Part shown: positions 54,456 through 63,886 of the stretch, piece by piece
Numbering within the stretch: position 1 is the first letter of the stretch
Layout: each line of letters starts with the position of its first letter
DNA from: Pseudomonas antarctica
GTDB lineage: Bacteria > Pseudomonadota > Gammaproteobacteria > Pseudomonadales > Pseudomonadaceae
Direction of reading: 5' to 3'
Assembly (NCBI RefSeq): GCF_001647715.1
Contig: NZ_CP015600.1
Span: forward strand, 3,844,001 to 3,908,000
DNA length: 64,000 nt
Program-made: the position numbers and the translations under genes
The notes under the pieces: generated by a model
Database searches by the model: none
Told to the model about the DNA's origin: nothing
What the model saw: only the letters and a program-made list of their open reading frames with translations

Positions 54456-55208
54456 TTAACGCACGGCCTTGCTGGCAGGCGCGACCGCTTGCTCACGAAT
54501 GGCTCGCTGGGTATCCAGCACCTTGGCCAACGCGGTTTCAGCTTCGGGGCTTTGCTGCGGTACACGAATCGCGGCCGACACCAAAGTGATCAACTTGGCC
54601 ATCACTTCAGCATCTGTGGCTGGCCGGCCCAGGCTCATGGAATTCATCAGTAGGCGCAGTTCCGTCCCCGCCATCACCCCGGAAATGGCCTTGAGGGCAA
54701 ATTGCAGGCGCACGCCCAGCTCGTTGCGTGGCAGATCCGGCAGCGCCAGGGCGAACGCTTCGAAGAAGCGTTGGAACACCGGCTGGTAATGCACCTTGAG
54801 GTATTCCTGGATAAACGGCGACGTGTCGCTGTAGACCCGCCCCAGGAAACGAATGAACGACCGCCCTTCCCCGCTGGCCGGGTCACTGCGCTCCAGGCCC
54901 ATGGCCGGGGCAAACAGCACCCCAAGCAAGGTGTCGCAATCGAGCGGGCCGCTGGCTTCGGCTTCGCAGCGCGCGAGCAATTCCAGGCGTTGCTCGTTGA
55001 GCGGCTCCAGGCGCTGCATCAGCAGGGTTTTCATCAGGGAATCCTTGTCCCCGAAGTGATAGTTGACGGCGGCCAGGTTCACCTGCGCGCGCTCGGTAAT
55101 CTGCCGCAGCAGAACGGCGTCATAGCCGTATTTGATGAAAAGCGCCTCTGTCGCATCCAGCAGTCGAGTCTTGGTAACGTTTGGAGCGCTGAGTTTCTTC
55201 GCGACCAT
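54456..55208 (-). CDS. TetR-family transcriptional regulator (PsrA-like)
   Basis: A 250-residue TetR-type repressor. Its helix-turn-helix is at about 32-56 (LLRQITERAQVNLAAVNYHFGDKDSL), a pattern close to PsrA-type regulators; the C-terminal domain is longer than in ordinary TetR proteins. The ATG at 55208 is chosen because the family N-terminus begins just after it (MVAKKLSAPNVTKTRLLDATEALF). It is divergent from the exporter operon at 55577, with a matching 11-base sequence near each gene start, so local control of the exporter is likely but inferred. Confidence 0.88.
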   Translation of the reverse strand: MVAKKLSAPNVTKTRLLDATEALFIKYGYDAVLLRQITERAQVNLAAVNYHFGDKDSLMKTLLMQRLEPLNEQRLELLARCEAEASGPLDCDTLLGVLFAPAMGLERSDPASGEGRSFIRFLGRVYSDTSPFIQEYLKVHYQPVFQRFFEAFALALPDLPRNELGVRLQFALKAISGVMAGTELRLLMNSMSLGRPATDAEVMAKLITLVSAAIRVPQQSPEAETALAKVLDTQRAIREQAVAPASKAVR

Positions 55209-55224
55209 AGGAGTTCCACGGGGG

Positions 55225-55468
55225 AAATATTGTTTTAAAAAATAATTTGATTTTTTATACCGGGGCGGCCTTTCGAAAGCAAGCAGTGACACGCCTTATC
55301 CCTATAAAAGCCTGTATAACCGGGCTTTCTGAAGATAGCCGAAGGCACTCGTGACCGCCTGAACCGAGCCACAGAAAAAGCGTTTCAAAGGATGAAACCG
55401 CTCTACATCCATCGCTGGCGAAGCGGATTGAACGCGGTTACTATTCAAACAACATTCAAACAATATTT
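55225..55468. promoter_or_regulatory. Paired 11-base sites in the TetR/exporter intergenic region
   Basis: AAATATTGTTT occurs at 55225-55235 and its exact complement AAACAATATTT at 55458-55468. The first is 17 bases from the TetR start, the second about 110 bases before the exporter start. The second site also overlaps two direct repeats, ATTCAAACAAC and ATTCAAACAAT, at 55443-55464. These are candidate binding sites of the adjacent TetR protein. The rest of the 368-base gap shows nothing else. Confidence 0.45.
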
Positions 55469-55576
55469 TAAAAACAAGAAACAAAACCAGTCCGTGACGC
55501 GTACCAGGCAGCTCCCGAACTTGTTACAAGGATTTACCGGGGGCATGACGGCACCGTCGAGACTGCAGGCGTAGTC

Positions 55577-56284
55577 ATGATGACAGATACCCCCGCGCAC
55601 CCAGGCTTGATCTCCCTGCAAGGCATCGGCAAAAGCTATCAGCTCGCCGGGCAACACCTGTCCATTCTCAATGATGTGTGCCTGTCCATCGCCAGCGGCG
55701 ACAGCTGCGGCATACTCGGTGCCTCCGGTTCCGGCAAAAGCACCCTGCTCAACATCCTCGGCCTGCTGGACCTGCCCAATTGCGGCCGGTATCACTTTGC
55801 CGGTCACGATATTTTCAGCGCGACGCCCGATGAACTGGCCGCGATCCGCAACCAGCAGATCGGTTTTGTATTCCAGAGCTTCAACCTGCTGCCGCGCCTC
55901 AGTGCGCTGGACAACGTCGCCCTGCCCCTCAGTTACCGCGGCGTGTCGCGCCATGAATCAGTGGAGCAGGCACTGCGCATGCTCGAGCAAGTCGGCCTGG
56001 CCGAACGTGCGCATCACCGCCCGGCCGACCTCTCCGGTGGCCAGCGCCAGCGCGTGGCAATTGCTCGCGCCCTGGTTGGCAAGCCGTCGGTGATCCTCGC
56101 CGACGAACCCACCGGCAACCTCGACAGCACCACCGCCCAGGAGATCATGGACGTGCTCCTGGCCCTCAACCGCGAGCAGCAGGTGACGCTGATCATCGTC
56201 ACCCATGACCCGCATATCGCCGAGCGCCTGGAACGCAAGATTCTGGTACGCAATGGCGTGGTGCATGAGGCCGAGCGCCTATGA
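55577..56284 (+). CDS. ABC exporter ATP-binding protein (MacB/LolD type)
   Basis: A 235-residue ABC ATPase. Walker A GASGSGKST at 48-56, signature LSGGQRQR and Walker B ILADEPTGNLDS are intact, and the pattern FVFQSFNLLPRLSALDNVALPL is typical of MacB/LolD/FtsE-type ATPases. It overlaps the permease gene (ATGA). In MacB proper the ATPase and permease are one protein; here they are separate genes. The operon continues with a permease, a TolC-type channel and a HlyD-type adaptor. Confidence 0.93.
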   Translation: MMTDTPAHPGLISLQGIGKSYQLAGQHLSILNDVCLSIASGDSCGILGASGSGKSTLLNILGLLDLPNCGRYHFAGHDIFSATPDELAAIRNQQIGFVFQSFNLLPRLSALDNVALPLSYRGVSRHESVEQALRMLEQVGLAERAHHRPADLSGGQRQRVAIARALVGKPSVILADEPTGNLDSTTAQEIMDVLLALNREQQVTLIIVTHDPHIAERLERKILVRNGVVHEAERL

Positions 56285-57498
56285 GCCTGCGGGTAGAGAG
56301 CAGCCTGCGGGTCGAACAGAGCCTCAGCCAACTGCTGCATGAAGCGTTCGTCAGCCTGCGCACCCTGGGCAAACGCTCAATCCTGGCGCTGCTGGGCATC
56401 GTGATCGGCAGTTCATCGGTGGTGGCGTTGATCAATATCGGCCACAACGCGGCGGTGGATGCCGCGATGATTTTCAAGGACATGGGCACCGACACCCTCG
56501 TCGCCCAGTTCCCGCCCAAAGGCAACAGCAATGCACCGATGCGCGCCAGCCTTGACCTTGAAGCCGTGCGCCAATCGGTGCCGGGCATCGCCCATATCGG
56601 CGCGCTCAGTGTGTTCGGCGGACCCATCGTGTTCCACGGCCGCACGATCAGCGCCAACTTTGTCGGCACCACGCCGGACATCAAGGACGCCATGCGCCTG
56701 GCGGTACGTGAGGGGCGTTTTCTGTCCGGCTTCGACGCCGGCGAAACCTACGGCGTGGTCGGCGACCAGATCGCCCAGGCCCTGAGTAAACCGGGCGACC
56801 CGCTGAAGCTGGGCGACCGCGTGCGCATCAACGATTACCTGTTCCTGGTGGTGGGCATCCTGCACAACCAACCCCGGGCCATGCTGATGCCGGTGCAAGC
56901 CAACGAATCCCTGTTCATCCCCGCCGAAGGCATGCGCCGCATCTACCCGACCCCGCAAATCAGTAACGTGATTATCCGCGCCACCCCCGGGCAGGATATG
57001 GAACGCATCGCGCGCGACGCCGCCGTCGCACTGAAAAGCCAGCTCACCGACCACGATGTCGACATCCAGGTGCCCCAACAAATGATCGATGGCATGACCC
57101 GGCAAAGCCGCACGTTCGCCTACTTGTTGCTGGCCCTGGGCGCCATCTCCCTGGTAGGCGGCGGTGTCGGGGTGATGAACGTGATGCTGATGAATGTCTC
57201 GGAGCGTCGCCGTGAAATCGGCATTCGCATGGCCCTGGGTGCGCGCCAACGCGATATCCGCAACCTGTTCCTGCTGGAGGCCGTCACCCTGACGGCCGTC
57301 GGCGCATTATGCGGCGCGGTGCTGGGCATGACTGCCGCCTGGCTCTACGCCTGGCTGTCGGGCTGGCAGTTTGCGCTGGCTGCCGCCGCCCTGCCGCTGG
57401 GGGTCGGCAGCACGCTGCTGGTGGGCTTGTTCTTTGGCATCTACCCGGCGGTCTCGGCCTCGCGGCTGCAGCCGGTGGAGGCCTTGCGTGATGAATAA
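56281..57498 (+). CDS. ABC exporter permease (MacB/FtsX type)
   Basis: A 405-residue permease: N-terminal membrane helix (about 38-60), a large MacB-type periplasmic domain (about 62-270), then three membrane helices near the C-terminus with the FtsX motif GVGVMNVMLMNVSERRREIGIRMALGARQRDI. It pairs with the ATPase encoded just before it, with which it overlaps by four bases, and overlaps the next gene by eight. The substrate may be a peptide, antibiotic or lipid; it is not shown. Confidence 0.91.
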   Translation: MSLRVESSLRVEQSLSQLLHEAFVSLRTLGKRSILALLGIVIGSSSVVALINIGHNAAVDAAMIFKDMGTDTLVAQFPPKGNSNAPMRASLDLEAVRQSVPGIAHIGALSVFGGPIVFHGRTISANFVGTTPDIKDAMRLAVREGRFLSGFDAGETYGVVGDQIAQALSKPGDPLKLGDRVRINDYLFLVVGILHNQPRAMLMPVQANESLFIPAEGMRRIYPTPQISNVIIRATPGQDMERIARDAAVALKSQLTDHDVDIQVPQQMIDGMTRQSRTFAYLLLALGAISLVGGGVGVMNVMLMNVSERRREIGIRMALGARQRDIRNLFLLEAVTLTAVGALCGAVLGMTAAWLYAWLSGWQFALAAAALPLGVGSTLLVGLFFGIYPAVSASRLQPVEALRDE

Positions 57499-58978
57499 AT
57501 GGCTAGGCCTGCTCGTGCTGGTGAGCCTGCCGGGCATGGCCGCCGACGTGGTCATCAACCCGTCCGCCCCCAGCACCACCCGCAGTGGTTACGATCGAAG
57601 CGTGTCGCTGAACGCGCAGGTCACCACGATGACCCTGGGCGATGCGGTGTACCTGGGCTTGCGCAACAACCCGGCGATCCGCAGTGCCTACCTGCAACGG
57701 GTGGCGCAGAAGTTCGACCTGCGGGTGGCCGAAGATACGTTCAACCCCAAGCTCACCCTCAACAGTTATTACCGCCAAAGTCGCGGCTCCATCGATAATT
57801 CGCGCAACGCCAACCTGGCTCCGAATGCAACCTTGCTCGGCGAGTACGGCACCCGGCTGAGCATGGCCTGGACCCAACAACTGAACACCGCCGACCGCGC
57901 TGGCCGCTACCGCAGCGATGGCCTGGACCTGGCGCTCATCCAGCCGCTGATGCGCGGCGCAGGTTGGGACGCCACCACCGCGCCGCTGCGCCTGTCGCGC
58001 CTGTCGGAGCAGGCCAACCGTCTGAACCTCAAGGCCACCGTGGCGCAGACCATCAGCCAGATCATCGCCACTTACCGTGAATTGCTGCGCGCCCAGGAGC
58101 AGTTGAGCATCGTCCAGGATGCCCTGAAACGTTCCAACACCCTGCTGGATGTGAACAAGGCGCTGATCAGCGCGGGGCGCATGGCCGAGTTCGAAATCGT
58201 GCAGACCGAAGCCGATATCGCGACTCAGCAACTCGGTGTGGAAGAAGCCCGCAACCAGCTGGACACCAGCCGCCTGGCCTTATTGCGCCTGCTGGCCTTG
58301 GACCTGTCGACGCCGATCCGCGCCAGTGAGGCCCTGGAAGCCAAGCCAATGATCATCGACAAGCGCCAGGCCTTCAACCTCGCGCAAACCCAGCAGCCGG
58401 AGTACCTCGCCGCCCTGCTCGGTAGCCAGCAGGCCGACCTCAACCTGGTCATCGCCAAGGATTCCGGACGCTGGCAAGTGGACCTGGTGGCCGGGGCCAA
58501 CCAGGTACGCGATGCCTACAGCAACAGCAACATCGACAATGGCAACAGCAATAACCGCACATGGAACAGCTACGCCGGTGTTCAGGTGCAGATCCCGATC
58601 GGCGACATCAGCACGCGCCAGGCCGAGGTGCGAGCACGGGTGAATGTGGAGGATCAGGAGATCCGCATCACCGATGCGCGCCAGGAACTGGAGCGCAACG
58701 TCAACGACGTGGTGCGTGACCTTGGCACCCGCTGGCGCCAATATGAAATCTCCCAGCGTGCCGTGGAATTGTCACGACGCAAGATCGAGATCGAGCGGGA
58801 AAAACTCAGCGCCGGGCGCTCCACCAACTTCCAGGTGCTGAGTTTCGAGGCCGACCTGCGCAATGCCGAGAACGCGCAGCTCAACGCGCTGATCGCTTAT
58901 TTGAACGCCCAGACCCAGTTCGACCTGACACTGGGCATGACCCTGGAAAGTTGGGAAATCGCCCTCAATGACCACTAA
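57491..58978 (+). CDS. TolC-family outer membrane efflux protein
   Basis: A 495-residue outer-membrane channel of the TolC type. It begins with a signal peptide (MNKWLGLLVLVSLPGMAADV) and has the repeated helical halves of outer membrane efflux proteins (e.g. LGDAVYLGLRNNPAIRSAYLQRVAQ, QAEVRARVNVEDQEIRITDARQELERNVNDVV). The ATG at 57491 lies in the last codons of the permease gene, and the stop overlaps the start of the adaptor gene. It completes the exit path of the exporter. Confidence 0.9.
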   Translation: MNKWLGLLVLVSLPGMAADVVINPSAPSTTRSGYDRSVSLNAQVTTMTLGDAVYLGLRNNPAIRSAYLQRVAQKFDLRVAEDTFNPKLTLNSYYRQSRGSIDNSRNANLAPNATLLGEYGTRLSMAWTQQLNTADRAGRYRSDGLDLALIQPLMRGAGWDATTAPLRLSRLSEQANRLNLKATVAQTISQIIATYRELLRAQEQLSIVQDALKRSNTLLDVNKALISAGRMAEFEIVQTEADIATQQLGVEEARNQLDTSRLALLRLLALDLSTPIRASEALEAKPMIIDKRQAFNLAQTQQPEYLAALLGSQQADLNLVIAKDSGRWQVDLVAGANQVRDAYSNSNIDNGNSNNRTWNSYAGVQVQIPIGDISTRQAEVRARVNVEDQEIRITDARQELERNVNDVVRDLGTRWRQYEISQRAVELSRRKIEIEREKLSAGRSTNFQVLSFEADLRNAENAQLNALIAYLNAQTQFDLTLGMTLESWEIALNDH

Positions 58979-60224
58979 TAAAAAACGCCTGCTGGGCGCT
59001 ACGTTGATCGTGCTGCTGACAGGCGCCGGCGTGACCGCGCTCAGCCACCGCAGCGATGCCGGGCAGACGAACACAGCCGAACAATGGCTGGCCGTGAAGC
59101 CTGACTCGCTGGTGCATCAGATTGGTCTGGTGGGCAAGATCGAACCCGACACCACCCTCACCCTTACCGCGCCGTTCGACGGCAACGTGCTGGCCAACCT
59201 GGTGGAACAGGGCCAACGGGTCGAAGCCGGCCAAGTGCTGCTGCGCATGGACCCGGCCACCCTTGAAGTGCAGCTGCGCGATGCCTTGTCCGCCCAGCTC
59301 AAGGCCCGGCGCACCGTGCAAGAGATGCAGGACTGGGACAGCAGCCCCGCCGTCAGCCGCGCGCGTCGCAGCCTGCGCACCGCCGAAATGACCGCCGGTA
59401 ACACCCAGCGCAAACTCACCGAGAGTGAAAACCTGTTCAAGCGCGGCATCATCCCGCGCAACGAACTGGATGACCTCAAGCAACAGACCCAACAGCAGCA
59501 ACTGGACCTCGCCTCTGCACGCAGCGATTTGCAGCAGGCACAGGCTCAGGGCCAGGGCGAATACAGGCAAATCGCTGATATGGAACTGACCAACGCCACG
59601 GTGAAGTACGACGCGCTGCACACGTTGCTCGATGGCAAGGAGGTCAAGGCGCCTTTCTCCGGCATCGTGGTGCCCGCCCCCGGCAATAATAATTCACCTC
59701 AAAGTGGCGGTAATAACAACGCGCCGGTCCAGGCCGGCAGCAAGGTGAGCCAGGGGCAGGTGCTGTTCGGCCTGGCCAACATCGAGCGGCTGAAAATTGT
59801 CGCCAGGGTGTCGGAGTTGGACATCAACCAATTGCACCAGGGCCAGGCGGTAGAGGTGATGGGCGATGGGTTCGACGGTGAGCGGCTGACCGGGTCCGTC
59901 AGTGTGGTCAGCGGCCTGGCGATTGCCAGCGATAGCCAGGGCAGCGCGCAGTTTCCGGTGACATTGTCGATTCCCAAGCTCACCGCCCAGCAGTTGCAGC
60001 GGGTGCGGCTGGGGATGAGCGCACGCTTGACCATTGTGACTTACAACAATGAGCAGGCGATCGTGGTGCCGAGCCACGCCATTAACCGCGATGACATGAC
60101 CGTGGAGTATCGCGCGGCGATGGATAAGCCGGTGGAGCGGGTGAAGGTGACGACCGGGCAGTCGACCGCCCAAGGCGTTGAAGTGTTTGGGCTCAAGCCT
60201 GGGTTCGTAAAAGCAGGAAGTTGA
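58968..60224 (+). CDS. HlyD-type periplasmic adaptor of the exporter
   Basis: A 418-residue membrane fusion protein. An N-terminal membrane anchor (about 8-24) is followed by a split biotinyl-lipoyl-like part (FDGNVLANLVEQGQRVEAGQVLLRMD), a long coiled coil (about 130-205, QQTQQQQLDLASARSDLQQAQAQ), and a beta-barrel with VSELDINQLHQGQAVEVMGDGF. It links the ABC permease to the TolC channel. It is the last gene of the operon; a REPIN follows. Confidence 0.91.
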   Translation: MTTNKKRLLGATLIVLLTGAGVTALSHRSDAGQTNTAEQWLAVKPDSLVHQIGLVGKIEPDTTLTLTAPFDGNVLANLVEQGQRVEAGQVLLRMDPATLEVQLRDALSAQLKARRTVQEMQDWDSSPAVSRARRSLRTAEMTAGNTQRKLTESENLFKRGIIPRNELDDLKQQTQQQQLDLASARSDLQQAQAQGQGEYRQIADMELTNATVKYDALHTLLDGKEVKAPFSGIVVPAPGNNNSPQSGGNNNAPVQAGSKVSQGQVLFGLANIERLKIVARVSELDINQLHQGQAVEVMGDGFDGERLTGSVSVVSGLAIASDSQGSAQFPVTLSIPKLTAQQLQRVRLGMSARLTIVTYNNEQAIVVPSHAINRDDMTVEYRAAMDKPVERVKVTTGQSTAQGVEVFGLKPGFVKAGS

Positions 60225-60255
60225 ACACCTCCTCAAGATCAGTGGAGATCAAAAA

Positions 60256-60344
60256 TGTGGGAGCTGGCTTGCCTGCGATGGCGGTGTATCAGTTGACACA
60301 TTTCTAGCTGACCCACCGCTATCGCAAGCAAGCCAGCTCCCACA
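60256..60344. repeat. REPIN between convergent exporter and FAD-protein genes
   Basis: Two inverted REP cores (GTGGGAGCTGGCTTGC and its complement) pair over about 31 bases with a 27-base loop; one mismatch in the arms. It fills the gap between the stops at 60224 and 60346 and could serve as a terminator for both. Confidence 0.9.
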
Positions 60345-60345
60345 A

Positions 60346-61740
60346 TTAGCGTTGCGTCAACCTTGCTGCCAGCGCCTTGGCCTGAATCGCCACATCAGTC
60401 ACCGCCGTGCTCTCCCACCACATCCCGCGCAACGGCGGGCCCATGGCGAACAGGCGCTGGCTGACCTTGCCTTCGGCATCGACAACCGCGCCCGACACAT
60501 CCGCCGCAATCCCCAGCGCGAGCGGCCCGGGCTGGATCAACCCGCGCTTGAGCAACTGCTGCGGTAACGGCCGGGCCACGCGGCGCCAATCGTATTCAAT
60601 GCCGCTGGAGTTGATCAGTGCCGCACCCGCCACCTGAGTGACCACCTGCTCGCCGCGACGACGCACGTTGATCGTCACTGCGTCATCGGACGCGACCAGG
60701 CCCTTGAACGACGCCGCCTGAATGCGTAGTCGCCCTTCCTCCTGCAACCGCGCCACCAACTGCGCACTCAACGGCGGCGAGCGATGGTGATGGCTTTCCC
60801 ACCAGGGCCGTACATGGCGCACGAACTGGCGTTTCTCGCGCTCGCCAGCCTGGCTCCACAGGCGACCTATGTGCGCACGCACGGTGTCCAGCGGCGCCTG
60901 CCAGTCGATGCCCTGGGCCTGCGCGATGCGGCATTGGCGCCGCACCTCGCGCAGCAATTGCCGAGGGCTGCGCAGGCTGGGGTCAGCGGCGAGGAAATCC
61001 TCCCAGCTCGGCGGCTGTCGGCGCACATGGGGCAACAAACCGTGGCGCGAGAAAATCTCGATCGGCCCACGATGACCGGCCTGCTCCAGGGATACCACGG
61101 CATCCACCATGGTCAGCCCGGAACCAATGATCAGCACCGTCGATTGCGGGTCGATCCGGGTCATGGCCTGGACGTCCCACGGGTCCACCGCCGCTGCGTT
61201 CACGCCGCTGGACTCGGTCTGTGGTGTGCGCGCCGCCGGGAACATACCGGTGGCCAACACCGCGTAGGCGCCGCGCAGTTGCTGGCCGTTATCGAGGGTC
61301 AAGCGTGTGGAGGTTTCGTCCACGATCAGGTCGACCACCTCGGCACGAATGTGCTCGACCGTGGACGCTGACAGCGCCTTAGCCTCCGCCAACCTCTGCT
61401 GCGCGTACACACCAAAAATCCCGCGTGGCGGGAACAGCTCACTGATCGGCACAGGCTGCTGGTGCGCCTGCGGCCAACCACCGGCGTCAAGGTAGCCGGT
61501 GAGCCATTGCGTCAGGTCATCCGCGTTATCCGGGTCGACACTCATGCGCGCGGCGTTACCATTGAGGGTGTGGCCCAATTCGACGGCGCTGTAGGCCTCG
61601 CCACGGCCAAGCTCGGCACGCGGTTCGATTACCAGGATATGCCGCTGCCCGGGCAAGCGCAGCAGTTGCACCGCCAACATCGTGCCGCTCAGACCGCCAC
61701 CGATGATCAGCACATCAGCGTTGCGGATGGATTCAGTCAT
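60346..61740 (-). CDS. FAD/NAD(P)-binding protein
   Basis: A 464-residue flavoprotein-type oxidoreductase of the FAD-NAD(P)-binding family. The N-terminal dinucleotide motif is VLIIGGGLSGTMLAVQLL at about 12-29; a second such motif, VLIIGSGLTMVDAVVSL, lies in the middle, as for FAD plus NAD(P) binding. ATG at 61740 is chosen over the ATG at 61746 for better spacing from AAGGG. It begins 12 bases after the ABC ATPase gene on the same strand, so it is probably part of the uptake operon. Its substrate is unknown. Confidence 0.83.
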   Translation of the reverse strand: MTESIRNADVLIIGGGLSGTMLAVQLLRLPGQRHILVIEPRAELGRGEAYSAVELGHTLNGNAARMSVDPDNADDLTQWLTGYLDAGGWPQAHQQPVPISELFPPRGIFGVYAQQRLAEAKALSASTVEHIRAEVVDLIVDETSTRLTLDNGQQLRGAYAVLATGMFPAARTPQTESSGVNAAAVDPWDVQAMTRIDPQSTVLIIGSGLTMVDAVVSLEQAGHRGPIEIFSRHGLLPHVRRQPPSWEDFLAADPSLRSPRQLLREVRRQCRIAQAQGIDWQAPLDTVRAHIGRLWSQAGEREKRQFVRHVRPWWESHHHRSPPLSAQLVARLQEEGRLRIQAASFKGLVASDDAVTINVRRRGEQVVTQVAGAALINSSGIEYDWRRVARPLPQQLLKRGLIQPGPLALGIAADVSGAVVDAEGKVSQRLFAMGPPLRGMWWESTAVTDVAIQAKALAARLTQR

Positions 61741-61752
61741 GCACATTCGCCC

Positions 61753-62520
61753 TTACTGTTTACCCAGATAAATATCATGCAAATCGCCCCGCGCCAGCAA
61801 CTCTGTGGCGCTGCCGCTCAAGACCACGCGCCCAGTATCCAGCACGTAGCCCTGGGACGCATAGTTAAGCGCGACGTTGATGTTTTGCTCGGCGATCAGA
61901 AAGCTCACCTGCTGCTCGCGGTTGAGCTGCGCGATGATCTCGAAAATCTCCTGCACGATCATCGGCGCCAACCCCATGGACGGCTCGTCGAGCAGCACCA
62001 ACGTGGGGCGTGTCATCAATGCCCTGCCGATGGCAACCATCTGCTGCTCACCGCCAGAGGTCAGCCCGGCGCGGGTATGGCGCTTGGTCTTGAGTCGGGG
62101 GAACCAGGCGTAGAGGCGTTCCAGGTCGTGTTCCATGTCTTTGCGGCTCAGGCGCCGCACAAAGCCGCCGCTGCGCAGGTTGTCTTCCACGGTCAATTGG
62201 CCGAACACATGCCGGCCTTCCAACACATGGACCATGCCCTGGCGCACGCGATGGCTGGGGTCGATGCCGGCCAGATCGCGGCCGGCATACTCGATCATGC
62301 CGCGGCTGACTTCGGCCCGCTCGGCACGCACCAGCCCTGAAATCGCCTTGAGCGTGGTGCTCTTGCCGGCGCCATTGGCGCCGAGCAAGGCAACGATGGC
62401 GCCCTTGGGCACCGTCAATGAGACCCCGGCGACCGCCAGGATCGCGCCGTCGTAGATCACTTCGATGTCGTTGACCGTCAGCAGCGACGGGGGCGCGGGT
62501 TCAGCGGCGGGCTGACTCAT
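61753..62520 (-). CDS. Branched-chain amino acid-type ABC transporter ATP-binding protein (LivF-like)
   Basis: A 255-residue ABC ATPase of the LivF group. Walker A GANGAGKST at 47-55, LVLLDEPSMGLAP as Walker B, and the signature TSGGEQQM are present; the pattern VLEGRHVFGQLTVEDNL is diagnostic of LivF. It lies three bases after the solute-binding gene. The partner LivG ATPase is probably beyond the window. Confidence 0.92.
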   Translation of the reverse strand: MSQPAAEPAPPSLLTVNDIEVIYDGAILAVAGVSLTVPKGAIVALLGANGAGKSTTLKAISGLVRAERAEVSRGMIEYAGRDLAGIDPSHRVRQGMVHVLEGRHVFGQLTVEDNLRSGGFVRRLSRKDMEHDLERLYAWFPRLKTKRHTRAGLTSGGEQQMVAIGRALMTRPTLVLLDEPSMGLAPMIVQEIFEIIAQLNREQQVSFLIAEQNINVALNYASQGYVLDTGRVVLSGSATELLARGDLHDIYLGKQ

Positions 62521-62523
62521 GGC

Positions 62524-63864
62524 TTATTCGTCCCCCGTGCAGGTGCGCGGCGTCAGGCCTTTTTCCTTGGCGAACGCGGCGGATTTTTCATCGATCAATG
62601 GGCGCAGCAATGCACGGTCGGCGGCGATCCAGTCGCTGATCAGCGTCCAGTTGGCACCGTCCCACTGTTGCACCCGCGCCGAGCCGCCACCTTCGTGGTC
62701 GCGGCACGACAGTTTGAGGTTCTGCATCAGGCCCAGGTAGCCCATGGCTTTGAGACGCGCGTCATCGATGTTCAAGTGCTCCAGGCCCCAGCGACCTTCT
62801 TCACCATTCAATGGGCGCTTGCCGAACCTGGCCTGGGCGGTGCGAATCGCTTCCACGGCCACGGCGGCGTTTACCAGACCCGAGTTGTAGTAGACGCTGC
62901 CGAAGTTTTTCAGGTCTTTGAGGTCGCTGTGCCCTTTGTCGAGGACGGACTGCTTGAGGCGTTTGTGGATCTCGAAATCGGCACCGGCCGGGTATGGCGT
63001 GAGCGCCAGGTAACCTTTGGCAGCGGCGCGTGCGGGCAACACGTCTTCGCTGGAACTGGCCCAGATATCGCCGATGATGTGGTCCACCGGGAAGCCGAAA
63101 CGCGCAGCGGTTTTCACCGCCACCGGGGTCGACACACCCCAGGTGCGCAGGAACACCCAGTCCGGGTTGGCCTGGCGTACCTGACGCCACTGCGCCGACT
63201 GTTCGTTGCCGGGGTCGGCCACCGGAATCTGGATATTTTCAAAGCCGTATTTCTCAGCCAACAGTTTCAACGGGCCGAGGGTTTCACGCCCGTAGGCCGA
63301 GTCGTGATACACCGTGGCGATCTTCTTGCCCTTGAGTTTGTCGAAGCCACCCTCGCGTTGGGCGATGTAGTTCACCAGGGTCGACGCTTCGCTGTAGAAG
63401 GTCAGCATCACCGGAAAGTTATACGGGAACACCGTGCCGTCGGTGGCTTCGGTGCGGCCGTAGCCAAGGGTAATCAGCGGGATCTTGTCCACCTCCGCCC
63501 GCTCGCTCAGGGCATAAGCGGCCGGTGCACCATTGGGCTGATAGACCGCAACCGGCGCGCCATCCAGGCCATTCTTGAAGCGCTCGTAGCACTCGATGCC
63601 CTTCTCCGCCGTCCATTCGGTCTCGCATTCCTGCCACACCAATTTGACGCCGTTGATGCCGCCTTCGACCTCATTGATATAGCGCAGGTAATCGATCATC
63701 CCGGCCCACACCTGCACGCCACTGGACGCGTAGGCGCCCACACGATAGGTAGCCAACGGGATAAATTGCTGGTCGGGCGACGCCACTGCCTGGGGTACCG
63801 CACCGGCCAGGGCAGCCAGTGCGAAGGCCGCGCCGACCAGAGAACGTTTGAAGGTTGCACGCAT
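62524..63864 (-). CDS. ABC transporter substrate-binding protein (LivK-like)
   Basis: A 446-residue periplasmic binding protein. It begins with a clear signal peptide (MRATFKRSLVGAAFALAAL, cleavage near residue 28) and has the type-I periplasmic fold of branched-chain amino acid or urea/amide binding proteins (NEVEGGINGVKLVWQECETEW, then YNFPVMLTFYSEASTLVNYI). The ATG at 63864 is chosen over an earlier in-frame one since it begins the signal peptide. The ligand cannot be told. Confidence 0.9.
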   Translation of the reverse strand: MRATFKRSLVGAAFALAALAGAVPQAVASPDQQFIPLATYRVGAYASSGVQVWAGMIDYLRYINEVEGGINGVKLVWQECETEWTAEKGIECYERFKNGLDGAPVAVYQPNGAPAAYALSERAEVDKIPLITLGYGRTEATDGTVFPYNFPVMLTFYSEASTLVNYIAQREGGFDKLKGKKIATVYHDSAYGRETLGPLKLLAEKYGFENIQIPVADPGNEQSAQWRQVRQANPDWVFLRTWGVSTPVAVKTAARFGFPVDHIIGDIWASSSEDVLPARAAAKGYLALTPYPAGADFEIHKRLKQSVLDKGHSDLKDLKNFGSVYYNSGLVNAAVAVEAIRTAQARFGKRPLNGEEGRWGLEHLNIDDARLKAMGYLGLMQNLKLSCRDHEGGGSARVQQWDGANWTLISDWIAADRALLRPLIDEKSAAFAKEKGLTPRTCTGDE

Positions 63865-63886
63865 ATTGGATGCTCTTGAGGGAATG

